Shown one piece after another: positions 1 through 8,417 of a stretch of 64,000 nt of DNA; positions within the stretch are counted from its first letter, which is position 1, and the number at the start of each line of letters is the position of its first letter. The notes below the pieces were generated by a model. It was not told the origin of the DNA and made no database searches. It worked only from the letters and a program-made list of their open reading frames with translations. The position numbers and the translations under genes were made by a program. The stretch lies in contig NZ_CP023690.1 in the NCBI RefSeq assembly GCF_008704795.1, forward strand, positions 2,056,501 through 2,120,500, read 5' to 3'. This stretch comes from Streptomyces spectabilis. Its GTDB lineage: Bacteria > Actinomycetota > Actinomycetes > Streptomycetales > Streptomycetaceae.

Positions 1-1878
1 GCTGCGGCGGCGGCCACATCCCGCCTCCGTGACCAGGCAGGACGTCGGCCCCGCACCATCTCTCGGACCGACCGCATCCACCTCTATCAACGTTTCGTGG
101 ATCCACCACAATTCACAAGGGTCCGCGAGGTGCTGCGAGAGGCTCGCGTCGTCCTGCTCGATGGCCCACCCGGCAGCGGTCGGCGTGCGGCAGCTGTGAT
201 GTTGCTGCACGAACTCCCGGACTCACAGGGAAGTCTTCACGAATTGCCCGACACCCTGGACGACTCCGCTGCTTCCGTCTTCGACGCACGCGAGGTAAGT
301 GCCGGAGACCGACTCCTGCTGGACCTGTCGGAAGCAGAGGAGGCGCGGTATGTGGAGATCCAACGGGACCTCTTCGCCTTCCGTGACCGCCTCGGCCCGC
401 TCGACGCCCATCTCGTCGTAGTGCTGCCGCGCCACCTCGGCTACCTGCTGCGCGACGACCTCAGGCACCTCAGCGCCGAGATCGGCCGCCCCAGCGGCAT
501 GCGCGTGCTCGCCAGGCACCTGCGGTGCGAGAACATCGAACCCACCGCTACACAGCTCGAAGGCAAGGAGCTCAGGAAGTACCTGGCCCGCGCTCCACTG
601 CGTACGGTGGCGGCACTCGCCGACGGGATCAGGCGGCACCGCGACACCGATGGGGCGAATCGAGATTTCCCCCAGTGGCTCACCGCGGCCCTGGCCGACG
701 AGCACGACCAGGCCGGCCGTGTCGCCGCGGACATCGCAGCCGAGGAAAGTGGGCGCCGCCGGGCACTGCTGCTGTCCCTCGCCATGTTCCACGGCTCACC
801 ACCGAGCACCATCCTCTCCGCCACGAACACCCTGCTCAAAGCCTTGAGCCACCCGCATGACGAGACTCCTCGGCTCGATCGCACCGATCTGTACGCGGAG
901 TTCACCGCTGTGCGTGCCGAGGTCGACGCCGACGGCCGCGTGTCCTTCGCCCTACCGGGCTATGACAGCGCCGTTCGTGACCACTTCTGGACGTACATGC
1001 CGGATGTCAGGCGGCAGCTGCGCGACTGGTTCCGGGACTGCATGTCCTCGCCGGGCCTCGAACCTGCCGAACGGCAGGCGGCCGTCGCCCGATTCGCTGA
1101 ACAGGGACTGCGCTGTCAGCGCCCGGAGGACCTCAGGGCCCTTGTGGAGCGGTGGGCACGCACCGACGCATCTCCGCGCTACCTGCCGGACGCGGCCCAA
1201 CTCCTGGCGCTCGGCCTCTCCGATGACCAGCACGGCCGTTATTTCCGCCAACAGATCTACGACTGGTCCACGGCGGCAGACACGAACGAACGTCTGAGGC
1301 ACACCCTCGTGCTGGTCTGTTCGGAGTCCATGGCACCCACCCACCCTGACCAAGCTCTGGTACGACTTCACCACCTGGCGCGCCGTGGCAAGGCCCGGGA
1401 CGGCGTGGCCGCCCGGAAAGCGGTTCTGTCGCTGGCCCGCTCCGAGAACCGTCTCTATGAGTTGATGCTCACCCGGCTGAGTACGGACAGGGACCAGAAC
1501 TCATGGGCAGAGAGGGACAGCGCCTTGTTCCTCGCACTGGCCGATCCCATCCGCCGCATCCGCTCGCCGCGTGTCCGGGCGTTGCTGGCCCAGGGGTGGT
1601 CGGCGGCGTTGCGCCGACCGGACGAGTCGTGGGCCGGGTACCTACCCCACTGGCTCAGCGCGTGCATCGAGTACGCCGAGCATCGGGGCCACATCCTTGA
1701 GGTTCTGGCCGCTGCCTGCGCTGCGGACTCCCGCACTGCCGGGCGTCTCTACCGGGCCGCGCGGGCATGGCAGCACGCGGCTGACGGAGCCATCGCCGAT
1801 CGTGCGGACACCGTCGACCACCTGCTCCACGCGATCGATATCCAGCAAGGCATCGAGTCGTATCCAAACGCCGTCTGA
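1..1878 (+). CDS. ATPase-like (STAND-type) protein, 5' truncated by window edge
   Basis: The frame is open from base 1, so the N-terminus probably lies outside the window; a GTG at 97 is only a possible internal start. 625 residues are visible. A P-loop-like turn, GPPGSGRR, lies at 163-186, after the hydrophobic strand VVLLD, but the Walker lysine and Ser/Thr are both Arg. A second hydrophobic strand, HLVVVLP, follows about 80 residues later. The rest is Leu/Ala/Arg-rich and helical, like the arms of STAND-type NTPases. No transmembrane segment and no recognisable effector domain is visible. It is followed after 21 bases by a membrane protein gene on the same strand, so the two are probably co-transcribed. 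I infer a regulatory or conflict-type ATPase; the specific function is unknown. Confidence 0.6.
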   Translation, partial: AAAAATSRLRDQAGRRPRTISRTDRIHLYQRFVDPPQFTRVREVLREARVVLLDGPPGSGRRAAAVMLLHELPDSQGSLHELPDTLDDSAASVFDAREVSAGDRLLLDLSEAEEARYVEIQRDLFAFRDRLGPLDAHLVVVLPRHLGYLLRDDLRHLSAEIGRPSGMRVLARHLRCENIEPTATQLEGKELRKYLARAPLRTVAALADGIRRHRDTDGANRDFPQWLTAALADEHDQAGRVAADIAAEESGRRRALLLSLAMFHGSPPSTILSATNTLLKALSHPHDETPRLDRTDLYAEFTAVRAEVDADGRVSFALPGYDSAVRDHFWTYMPDVRRQLRDWFRDCMSSPGLEPAERQAAVARFAEQGLRCQRPEDLRALVERWARTDASPRYLPDAAQLLALGLSDDQHGRYFRQQIYDWSTAADTNERLRHTLVLVCSESMAPTHPDQALVRLHHLARRGKARDGVAARKAVLSLARSENRLYELMLTRLSTDRDQNSWAERDSALFLALADPIRRIRSPRVRALLAQGWSAALRRPDESWAGYLPHWLSACIEYAEHRGHILEVLAAACAADSRTAGRLYRAARAWQHAADGAIADRADTVDHLLHAIDIQQGIESYPNAV

Positions 1879-1899
1879 CGTGGACATCGGGGGTTCGCC

Positions 1900-3003
1900 A
1901 TGCGTTCCGGCCAGAAGACCATGACGTTGTTCGTGACCATCATCTTGGGGCTGATCCTTGTCATCCTCGGCCTGAGCACGAGCTGGCCGCCGTGGGCCTG
2001 GCCCGCGACAGCCATGCTGTTGCTGCTCATCGCGGCCGTCACCCACAACGCCCTCAGCCGAGGCGCCGACGAGGTGTCGTCCGCCGCGGCCCCTGGGCCG
2101 CAGCCTGAACTCTTCACGCTGGAGCGCCCTGAGCGGCGGGTCACCCACGTCGCGCTGCCGAGTGCCACCCCTGACTACGACTTCTCGTTCGCCGCGACCG
2201 TTCTCTGGGCCGAACTGGAAGCCCCAGAGGACGCTCCGGTCATCAACCCCGCGGGTCTGGCGGTGAACGCCATCCTTCAACGAGCACAGCAACTCACGGA
2301 AGGGCAGCCACCCACGCGAAGCGCATTCGTGCAGCACCAGCTCAACGGGGCACTGGGCACCATGCGGATGGATCCCACGGGCCGTGTGCTGGCCATGGCC
2401 CAAGACGTATCGCTGAGCCTGCCGGAACAGGATCGCGAGCGCCTGAGCAAGCTCTCCGACGTCCGTAAGGACGAAGACGTCTGGGAGCACGAACGCAACT
2501 ACGAACGGAGCAAAAGGACCTACCTCGGCAATGACGTCCTCAAGGACGCTGGCAGCGCTGTCGTCTGGTGGCTTTCACGCAACGACGAGGAAGTCGAAGG
2601 CACCGTCGATCGGATTGGCCTGCTGGCCCGCCTGTCGGCGGCGGCGAACAACGATGTGGTCGCGCCTCCCTTCGAGCACCTCGTATCACCGCCCCTTTCC
2701 GTCGCCGAACCGTTCGGGACCGACAGCGAACAGCAATCCCCCACCGGGTGGGCCGACGACTCGATCCCCTACGAGGCCGGAACGAGTGACGAAGCGGCAG
2801 GCACGGACACGGTCGATGCCTTCCTGAAATGGTTCGGCATCTCCCCCGACGCCCCGGAGCACGACCTGTTCGTCGAGCGGCTCATCAAGCTTGCCCACGC
2901 CCACGACAAGCCCGATGTCGTTGACGACATCCGGCGGCGCTTCGGGCCTCAAGACCCCGACGGGGACGACGACGTGTCGATGCCGAACGGCTCCGACGGC
3001 TGA
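1900..3003 (+). CDS. Two-TM membrane protein, possible SPFH-like domain; partner of upstream gene
   Basis: 367 residues. Two hydrophobic segments (about residues 8-26 and 33-49) are joined by a short turn, so both ends should lie on the same side, probably cytoplasmic. A soluble domain (about 85-260) ends in a helical, charged stretch with WEHERNYERSKRTYL and AVVWWLSR. That arrangement reminds me of SPFH/band-7-like proteins of actinomycetes, but this is pattern memory, not a proven assignment. A linker and a small helical C-terminal module (about 305-350) follow, then an acidic tail (DPDGDDD). The ATG at 1900 follows a G-rich ribosome site and lies 21 bases after the ATPase-like gene. Function unknown; a membrane anchor or effector for the upstream protein is the simplest inference. 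Confidence 0.6.
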   Translation: MRSGQKTMTLFVTIILGLILVILGLSTSWPPWAWPATAMLLLLIAAVTHNALSRGADEVSSAAAPGPQPELFTLERPERRVTHVALPSATPDYDFSFAATVLWAELEAPEDAPVINPAGLAVNAILQRAQQLTEGQPPTRSAFVQHQLNGALGTMRMDPTGRVLAMAQDVSLSLPEQDRERLSKLSDVRKDEDVWEHERNYERSKRTYLGNDVLKDAGSAVVWWLSRNDEEVEGTVDRIGLLARLSAAANNDVVAPPFEHLVSPPLSVAEPFGTDSEQQSPTGWADDSIPYEAGTSDEAAGTDTVDAFLKWFGISPDAPEHDLFVERLIKLAHAHDKPDVVDDIRRRFGPQDPDGDDDVSMPNGSDG

Positions 3004-3006
3004 CGC

Positions 3007-3048
3007 ACCGAGGCCCGGTGCCCCCGCTAAGGGGCACCGGGCCTCGGT
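3007..3048. terminator. Bidirectional hairpin between accessory cassette and metK
   Basis: A perfect 18-bp inverted repeat (3007-3024 with 3031-3048, loop of 6) sits between two converging stop codons, at 3003 and 3066. No U-tract follows, as is usual for Streptomyces terminators. It would separate cassette transcription from metK. Confidence 0.8.
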
Positions 3049-3065
3049 GAACAAGCGACAGGAGA

Positions 3066-4280
3066 TCAGCTCTCCAGACCCGCGGCCTTCCGCAGCGCGT
3101 CCACGCGGTCCGTCTTCTCCCACGTGAACTCCGGCAGCGAGCGGCCGAAGTGGCCGTACGCGGCGGTCTGGGAGTAGATCGGGCGGAGCAGGTCGAGGTC
3201 GCGGATGATCGCGGCCGGGCGGAGGTCGAAGACCTCGCTGATGGCCTGCTCGATCTTGTCCGTGTCGATGGTGTTGGTGCCGAAGGTCTCGACGAACAGA
3301 CCGACCGGCTCGGCCTTGCCGATCGCGTAGGCGACCTGGACCTCGCAGCGCGAGGCGAGGCCCGCGGCCACCACGTTCTTGGCGACCCAGCGCATCGCGT
3401 ACGCCGCCGAGCGGTCCACCTTGGACGGGTCCTTGCCGGAGAAGGCGCCGCCGCCGTGGCGGGACATGCCGCCGTAGGTGTCGATGATGATCTTGCGGCC
3501 GGTCAGGCCCGCGTCACCCATCGGGCCGCCGATCTCGAAGCGGCCGGTCGGGTTGACCAGGAGGCGGTAGCCCTCGGTCTCCAGCTTGATGCCGTCCTCG
3601 ACCAGGGCCTTGAGCTCCGGCTCGACGACGAACTCGCGGATGTCGGGGGCGAGCAGCGACTCCAGGTCGATGTCCGACGCGTGCTGCGAGGAGACGACGA
3701 CCGTGTCGAGGCGGACGGCCTTGTCGCCGTCGTACTCGATGGTGACCTGGGTCTTTCCGTCGGGGCGCAGGTAGGGGATGGTCCCGTTCTTGCGCACCTC
3801 GGAGAGGCGGCGCGAGAGGCGGTGCGCGAGGTGGATCGGGAGCGGCATCAGCTCCGGGGTCTCGTCGCAGGCGTAGCCGAACATCAGGCCCTGGTCACCG
3901 GCGCCCTGCCGGTCGAGCTCGTCCTCGTCGCCCTCGACACGGCTCTCGTACGCCGTGTCGACGCCCTGCGCGATGTCCGGGGACTGCGCGCCGATGGACA
4001 CCGAGACGCCACAGGAGGCGCCGTCGAAGCCCTTCTTGGAGGAGTCGTATCCGATCTCGAGGATCTTCTCGCGCACCAGCTGCGCGATCGGCGCGTACGC
4101 CTTGGTCGTGACCTCACCGGCGACGTGCACGAGGCCGGTGGTGATGAGCGTTTCGACGGCGACCCGGGACGTCGGGTCCTCACGCAGAAGCGCGTCGAGA
4201 ATGGTGTCGCTGATCTGGTCAGCGATCTTGTCGGGGTGACCCTCGGTCACGGACTCCGAGGTGAAGAGACGGCGGGACAC
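3066..4280 (-). CDS. metK: S-adenosylmethionine synthase
   Basis: 404 residues, full length for MetK. It makes S-adenosylmethionine from methionine and ATP in the cytoplasm. Family signatures are present: [13 protein letters not shown] near residues 10-22 (metal/ATP site), [12 protein letters not shown] around 126-137, and the glycine-rich [16 protein letters not shown] loop. The ATG at 4280 begins [16 protein letters not shown], as in other actinomycetes. It has its own 309-base upstream region and converges on the accessory cassette. SAM supply matters for methylation and secondary metabolism in this genus. Confidence 0.97.
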   Translation of the reverse strand: MSRRLFTSESVTEGHPDKIADQISDTILDALLREDPTSRVAVETLITTGLVHVAGEVTTKAYAPIAQLVREKILEIGYDSSKKGFDGASCGVSVSIGAQSPDIAQGVDTAYESRVEGDEDELDRQGAGDQGLMFGYACDETPELMPLPIHLAHRLSRRLSEVRKNGTIPYLRPDGKTQVTIEYDGDKAVRLDTVVVSSQHASDIDLESLLAPDIREFVVEPELKALVEDGIKLETEGYRLLVNPTGRFEIGGPMGDAGLTGRKIIIDTYGGMSRHGGGAFSGKDPSKVDRSAAYAMRWVAKNVVAAGLASRCEVQVAYAIGKAEPVGLFVETFGTNTIDTDKIEQAISEVFDLRPAAIIRDLDLLRPIYSQTAAYGHFGRSLPEFTWEKTDRVDALRKAAGLES

Positions 4281-4589
4281 ATCGCTCCCTGTGGTTGCAG
4301 CGGCTGCTGGCTGATCATTGATGGACGGGCCGAGAGCTGCGCTCGACGACGTCCGAGACCAGTTTATCGGTCACACACGGCCGCATGGCCACCTCTCTCG
4401 TCAGAAGAGAGGCCTGTGACCTGCGGCACTGCATTGTGCGATACGACGATCGGCCTCCACCAGAGGGCTCAAGGCCCGCATTTGGCGGGTTTAGGGTGGG
4501 TTTAAAGCGCCCGGAGGGGCGAAGGGTGCGCCGGGGTCCTTTTCCGGCCATCGGCCCGGCCACGATCCGGACCGATGGCTTCAGGCGCG
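4281..4589 (-). promoter_or_regulatory. metK leader/promoter region (309 bases, no gene)
   Basis: Non-coding between the metK start and the coaBC stop. It holds a 7-bp stem at 4392-4412 (CCTCTCT with AGAGAGG, loop of 7), and a weak 8-bp dyad at 4547-4579 (GCCATCGG with CCGATGGC) that may help end coaBC transcription. The metK promoter must lie here, but I cannot pick a convincing -35/-10 pair. No SAM riboswitch core was recognised. Confidence 0.5.
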
Positions 4590-5798
4590 TTACGACCGGT
4601 CAAGGCGCGGTACGACCAGATCCCAGACCGTGTCGGCGAGATCGTCCTTGGGGCCGTAGGGCACCGGCGTCTCACTGCCGTCGGCACCGAGCACCACGGC
4701 CTCGTTCCGCTCAGAGCCGAACGTCTTGCGCTCACCGACTTCGTTCACTACGAGGAGGTCGCAGCCCTTGCGGGCGAGCTTGGCCCGGCCGTTGGCCAGC
4801 ACGTTGTCCGTCTCGGCCGCGAAGCCGACGACGACCTGGCCGGGGCGGGGGCGGTCGCCCGAGAGCTCGGCGAGGACGTCCGGATTGCGGACGAGGGTGA
4901 GCGGAGCCGGGTCCTCGCCGTCCTGCTTCTTGATCTTTCCGGCGGCGTACGCGGCCGGGCGGAAGTCGGCCACGGCGGCGGCCATCACCACCGCGTCGGC
5001 GTCGGCGGCCGCCTTCAGGACGGCCTCGCGGAGCTGGACGGCGGTGCCCACGGGCACGATGTCGACGCCCGCCGGGTCCGGCAGCGCGGTGTTCGCCGCG
5101 ACGAGCGTGACGCGGGCCCCGCGCGCGGCGGCGCTGCGGGCGAGGGCGTAGCCCTGCTTGCCGGAGGAGCGGTTGCCGAGGAAGCGCACGGGGTCGAGGG
5201 GCTCGCGGGTGCCGCCCGCGCTGACGACGACGTGCCGGCCCGCGAGGTCCTGGGCGGCCGTTCCGCGCGCGAGGACGCGGCGTACGACGTCGAAGAGCTC
5301 GGCGGGCTCGGGAAAGCGCCCCTTGCCGGTGTCGACGCCGGTGAGGCGGCCGACGGCCGGTTCCACGACGAGGGCGCCGCGGCGGCGCAGCGTGGCGACG
5401 TTCTCCTGGGTGGCCGGGTGCTCCCACATCTCGGTGTGCATGGCCGGGGCGAAGACCACCGGGCAGCGGGCCGTGAGGAGCGTGTTCGTGAGCAGGTCGT
5501 CGGCGAGGCCGTGGGCGGCCTTGGCCAGCATGTCGGCGGTGGCGGGCGCCACGATCACCAGGTCGGCGTGTTGTCCGATGCGCACGTGCGGCACCTCGTG
5601 GACGTCGGACCAGACCTCCGTGGAGACGGGGTGGCCGGACAGCGCGGACCAGGTCGCGGCGCCGACGAAGTGCAGCGCGGAGGCGGTGGGCACGACGCGT
5701 ACGTCGTGGCCGGACTCGGTGAGCCGGCGAAGGAGCTCGCACGCCTTGTAGGCGGCGATCCCACCGCTGACCCCCAGAACGACCTTCGGCTTGTCCAC
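4590..5798 (-). CDS. coaBC: Bifunctional phosphopantothenoylcysteine decarboxylase/phosphopantothenate-cysteine ligase
   Basis: 402 residues from the GTG at 5798, which follows a GGGGAGG ribosome site; an upstream ATG in frame lacks one. It carries out two steps of coenzyme A synthesis: CTP-dependent joining of cysteine to phosphopantothenate, then FMN-dependent decarboxylation. The N-terminal flavoprotein half starts KVVLGVSGGIAAYKA and has the PAMHTEMW catalytic/substrate motif. The C-terminal ligase half starts near residue 190 with VVVSAGGTREPLDPVR and contains NRSSGKQG and AAAVADFRP. The metK, coaBC, rpoZ, gmk order is typical of actinobacteria. Confidence 0.96.
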   Translation of the reverse strand: MDKPKVVLGVSGGIAAYKACELLRRLTESGHDVRVVPTASALHFVGAATWSALSGHPVSTEVWSDVHEVPHVRIGQHADLVIVAPATADMLAKAAHGLADDLLTNTLLTARCPVVFAPAMHTEMWEHPATQENVATLRRRGALVVEPAVGRLTGVDTGKGRFPEPAELFDVVRRVLARGTAAQDLAGRHVVVSAGGTREPLDPVRFLGNRSSGKQGYALARSAAARGARVTLVAANTALPDPAGVDIVPVGTAVQLREAVLKAAADADAVVMAAAVADFRPAAYAAGKIKKQDGEDPAPLTLVRNPDVLAELSGDRPRPGQVVVGFAAETDNVLANGRAKLARKGCDLLVVNEVGERKTFGSERNEAVVLGADGSETPVPYGPKDDLADTVWDLVVPRLDRS

Positions 5799-5855
5799 CG
5801 TGCCTCCCCGCACTCGGTCGCGCGGCCGCTGCGGCGCGCGTACGACTCCATGACA

Positions 5856-5894
5856 CACCACAGGCCCGGCAGGTGCTCTGCCGGGCCTGTGGTG
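5856..5894 (-). terminator. Hairpin after rpoZ
   Basis: A perfect 17-bp stem (5856-5872 with 5878-5894, loop GTGCT) lies 13 bases downstream of the rpoZ stop and 57 bases upstream of the coaBC start. It probably ends or attenuates rpoZ transcription before coaBC. Confidence 0.75.
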
Positions 5895-5907
5895 AACGTA
5901 TGACTGC

Positions 5908-6180
5908 TTACTGGGCCGGGCCCTCGATGGCCTCGGACGTCAGCAGACCGGCGTTGATCTCGCGGAGCGCGATCGACAGCGGCTTCTCGTGCACGTGGGT
6001 GTCCACGAGCGGGCCGACGTACTCGAGAAGGCCCTCACCGAGCTGCGAGTAGTACGCGTTGATCTGACGGGCGCGCTTGGCGGCGTAGATCACGAGGCTG
6101 TACTTCGAGTCGGTGGCCTCGAGCAGCTCATCAATCGGCGGGTTGATGATGCCCTCGGGCGCGGTGATGGAAGAGGACAC
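5908..6180 (-). CDS. rpoZ: RNA polymerase omega subunit
   Basis: 90 residues from the GTG at 6180, the usual actinobacterial size. Omega helps fold and stabilise the beta' subunit of RNA polymerase. Recognisable family sequence includes [19 protein letters not shown] and [11 protein letters not shown] near the N-terminus and a C-terminal LREINAGLL helix. It lies 38 bases downstream of gmk on the same strand, the common gmk-rpoZ pairing, and is followed by a strong hairpin. A longer frame through this region overlaps gmk and is not real upstream of 6180. Confidence 0.95.
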   Translation of the reverse strand: MSSSITAPEGIINPPIDELLEATDSKYSLVIYAAKRARQINAYYSQLGEGLLEYVGPLVDTHVHEKPLSIALREINAGLLTSEAIEGPAQ

Positions 6181-6218
6181 TCTCTGCCTTCCGAAGGGGG
6201 TGAAGAAAGGGGTGAAGA

Positions 6219-6776
6219 TCAAACAACTTTCATCAAGGCTAGCAGCTCGCGCGCCACGTCCTCGACCGAGGTGTTGACCAGGGTGGTGTCGAATTCGGGC
6301 TCCGCGGCCAGTTCCACGCGCGCGGCCTTGAGTCTGCGCTCGATCACCTCGGCCGCCTCGGTGCCGCGCCCGGTGAGGCGGCGCACCAGCTCGTCCCAGC
6401 TCGGCGGGGCGAGGAAGACCAGCTGGGCGTCGCCCATGGACTCCCGCACCTGCCGGGCGCCCTGGAGGTCGATCTCCAGGAGGACGGGCTCGCCCGCCTC
6501 CAGGCGGTCCATGACCGCGCGACGGGGCGTGCCGTAGCGGTTGCCCGCGAACTCCGCCCACTCCAGGAGCTCACCATTGGCGATCAGCTTGTCCATTTCC
6601 TCGTCGGAGACGAAGAAATAGTGCACACCATGGCGCTCGCCGGGGCGCGGCTTGCGGGTCGTCGCCGAGACCGAGAGCCAGACCTCGGGGTGTTCCTTGC
6701 GCATATGGGCGACGACCGTGCTCTTGCCGACCCCGGAGGGGCCGGAGAGCACGGTCAGCCGCGGACGTTCACTCAT
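6219..6776 (-). CDS. gmk: Guanylate kinase
   Basis: 185 residues. It phosphorylates GMP to GDP with ATP, linking purine synthesis and (p)ppGpp metabolism. The P-loop [10 protein letters not shown] is at residues 11-20. The GMP-binding region has [17 protein letters not shown] and the lid has [11 protein letters not shown]. The ATG start begins [12 protein letters not shown]. It sits between mihF and rpoZ, all on the minus strand. Confidence 0.96.
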   Translation of the reverse strand: MSERPRLTVLSGPSGVGKSTVVAHMRKEHPEVWLSVSATTRKPRPGERHGVHYFFVSDEEMDKLIANGELLEWAEFAGNRYGTPRRAVMDRLEAGEPVLLEIDLQGARQVRESMGDAQLVFLAPPSWDELVRRLTGRGTEAAEVIERRLKAARVELAAEPEFDTTLVNTSVEDVARELLALMKVV

Positions 6777-6838
6777 GCAGCGATTATCCAGGTTCTCAGA
6801 GGTGCCTGAGACCAGGTTCGCAGGACGGCGCGCGGCCG

Positions 6839-7162
6839 TCAGGCGCCACTGCCGCCGAACTCGCGCTCCAGGGACGCGATCTGGTTGGAGCCAAGACCGC
6901 GCACGCGGCGGCTCTCGGAGATGCCGAGGCGCTCCATGATCTGCTTGGCGCGGACCTTGCCCACGCCGGGCAGCGACTCCAAGAGGGCGGAGACCTTCAT
7001 CTTGCCGATGACGTCGTTCTCCTGGCCCTGCTTGATGACCTCGTGAAGGGAGGCGCCGGAGTGCTTGAGTCGATTCTTGACCTCGGCCCGCTCCCGGCGA
7101 GCCGCGGCGGCCTTTTCGAGCGCGGCTGCGCGCTGTTCAGGGGTAAGGGGCGGAAGAGCCAC
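6839..7162 (-). CDS. mihF: Actinobacterial integration host factor (mIHF/sIHF)
   Basis: 107 residues from the GTG at 7162. This is the actinobacterial nucleoid-associated IHF, unrelated to E. coli IHF. In Streptomyces it binds DNA through a helix-two-turn-helix fold and affects sporulation and antibiotic production. Visible are the helical, charged N-terminus ([16 protein letters not shown]), the conserved [18 protein letters not shown] helix-hairpin region and [10 protein letters not shown] near the C-terminus. A longer frame upstream is not supported. Its 412-base upstream region suggests separate control from pyrF. Confidence 0.93.
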   Translation of the reverse strand: MALPPLTPEQRAAALEKAAAARRERAEVKNRLKHSGASLHEVIKQGQENDVIGKMKVSALLESLPGVGKVRAKQIMERLGISESRRVRGLGSNQIASLEREFGGSGA

Positions 7163-7477
7163 GCCTACGTCACCTCGAAGATCGAACTGTCGGATACGGA
7201 CCGGTGAGGAACCTAGTCGCCCCACACCAGGGGAGCAACGTGCAACGCGCTTGCCCGTTGGCTCTGGTCGGAGACTAGCGGCCATGGCCGCCTGAGTCAG
7301 CGAGAACAAGCGAAAAGTCCAGGTCAGCCTCTGTTGAGCCCGGCATATCGGGCAATTCACCCCTGATTTGGCCGGGTGTCGTGTAAGCAACGCGTCAGTT
7401 CGGCGGGCTGATGCCCTCGGTGCACGACGTCCGCAGAACGTCCACGGGGCCGAATGCGGAACACACACATGGCCGAG

Positions 7478-7501
7478 GACCGACCTTTCGCGAGGTCGGT
7501 C
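7478..7501 (-). terminator. Second hairpin after pyrF
   Basis: Perfect 9-bp stem GACCGACCT with AGGTCGGTC around a 6-base loop, 74 bases beyond the pyrF stop on the minus strand. Together with the hairpin at 7518-7555 it makes a tandem end to the pyrimidine operon. Confidence 0.5.
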
Positions 7502-7517
7502 GCCGGGCCGGACACCC

Positions 7518-7555
7518 GTCCGCCCCGGACCGGATCAACCGGTTCCGGGGCGGAC
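7518..7555 (-). terminator. Hairpin after pyrF
   Basis: GTCCGCCCCGGA-CCGG pairs with CCGGTTCCGGGGCGGAC, leaving one bulged base and a short loop, 19 bases downstream of the pyrF stop. Likely end of the pyr operon transcript. Confidence 0.65.
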
Positions 7556-7574
7556 GCCCGAGGCTCGGCGGGGG

Positions 7575-8417
7575 CTAGCCGCCGACCGCCTGCCGCACCT
7601 CGTCCGCGAAGCGCGCGGCGGCCTCGCGCAGCGCCCCGGCGTCGGGGCCCGCCTTGAGCACGCCGCGGCTCACGTTCGGCACGACGTTGCGCACGGCCGC
7701 GCCGAAGACGCGGGGCAGGTCCGCGGGCGTGGCGCCCTGCGCCCCGATGCCGGGGGCCAGGAGCGGCCCGTTGATGTCCAGGTCGAAGGACGACAGGTCG
7801 CCGAGGGTGGCGCCGACCACCGCGCCGTACGAGCCCATGGGCGCGGCCCCGGCGTTCTCGCGGGCCAGGTGGCCCAGCATGGTCGCGCCGATGGTACGGC
7901 CGTCGGCACGCTCGGCACGCTGCACCTCCGCGCCCTCGGGGTTGGACGTCAGGGCGAGCACGAAGAGCCCCGAGCCGCTCTCCCGGGCGAGATCGACGGC
8001 GGGCCGCAGGGACTCGTACCCGAGGTACGGCGAGACCGTCAGGGCGTCCGAGAACAGCGGCGCGTCCGGGTGCAGGAAGGCCTCCGCGTACGCGGCCATG
8101 GTGGAGCCGATGTCGCCGCGCTTGGCGTCCATGACGACCAGGCCCCCGGCCGCGCGCAGCTCCGCGACGGCCCGCTCCAGGACGGCCACGCCGCGCGAGC
8201 CGAAGCGCTCGAAGAACGCGGCCTGCGGCTTGAAGACGGCGACCTGGTCGCCCAGGGCCTCCACGACGGTGCGCGTGAAGGTCTCCAGGCCCTTGATGTC
8301 GTCGTCCAGGCCCCACGAGGCCAGGAGCGAGGCGTGCGGGTCGATGCCCACGCAGAGCGGGCCGCGGGTGTCCATGGCGTGGCGCAGCCGCGCGCCGAAG
8401 GGTTCCTGGGGGCTCAT
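7575..8417 (-). CDS. pyrF: Orotidine 5'-phosphate decarboxylase (type 2)
   Basis: 280 residues, the size of the longer type 2 family. It decarboxylates OMP to UMP, the last step of UMP synthesis. The catalytic motif VVMDAKRGDIGSTM is present, with the Asp-Lys-Asp array, and a phosphate-binding PGIGAQG lies near the C-terminus. Its ATG overlaps the pyrD stop by 4 bases, so the two are translationally coupled. It is the last gene of the pyr operon. Confidence 0.96.
   Translation of the reverse strand: MSPQEPFGARLRHAMDTRGPLCVGIDPHASLLASWGLDDDIKGLETFTRTVVEALGDQVAVFKPQAAFFERFGSRGVAVLERAVAELRAAGGLVVMDAKRGDIGSTMAAYAEAFLHPDAPLFSDALTVSPYLGYESLRPAVDLARESGSGLFVLALTSNPEGAEVQRAERADGRTIGATMLGHLARENAGAAPMGSYGAVVGATLGDLSSFDLDINGPLLAPGIGAQGATPADLPRVFGAAVRNVVPNVSRGVLKAGPDAGALREAAARFADEVRQAVGG

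Larger units (their letters stand above)
7163..7574 (-). promoter_or_regulatory. mihF upstream region and pyrF 3' region (412 bases, no gene)
   Basis: The longest gene-free stretch in the window. The pyrF-proximal end holds two hairpins (7518-7555 and 7478-7501). The remaining 310 or so bases before the mihF GTG are less GC-rich in places and should contain the mihF promoter. I see no open frame with good coding character and no confident -35/-10 pair. Confidence 0.5.

Noticed and set aside
4381..4420. SAM-I riboswitch in the metK leader
   Set aside because: Only a short GAGAGGUGG-like piece matches; the conserved core for ligand binding is not found.
3150..4505. 451-residue plus-strand frame
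   Set aside because: Antisense to metK and running into its leader; shadow frame.
5908..6561. 217-residue frame ending with the rpoZ sequence
   Set aside because: Upstream of 6180 it overlaps gmk out of frame; the real rpoZ starts at the GTG at 6180.
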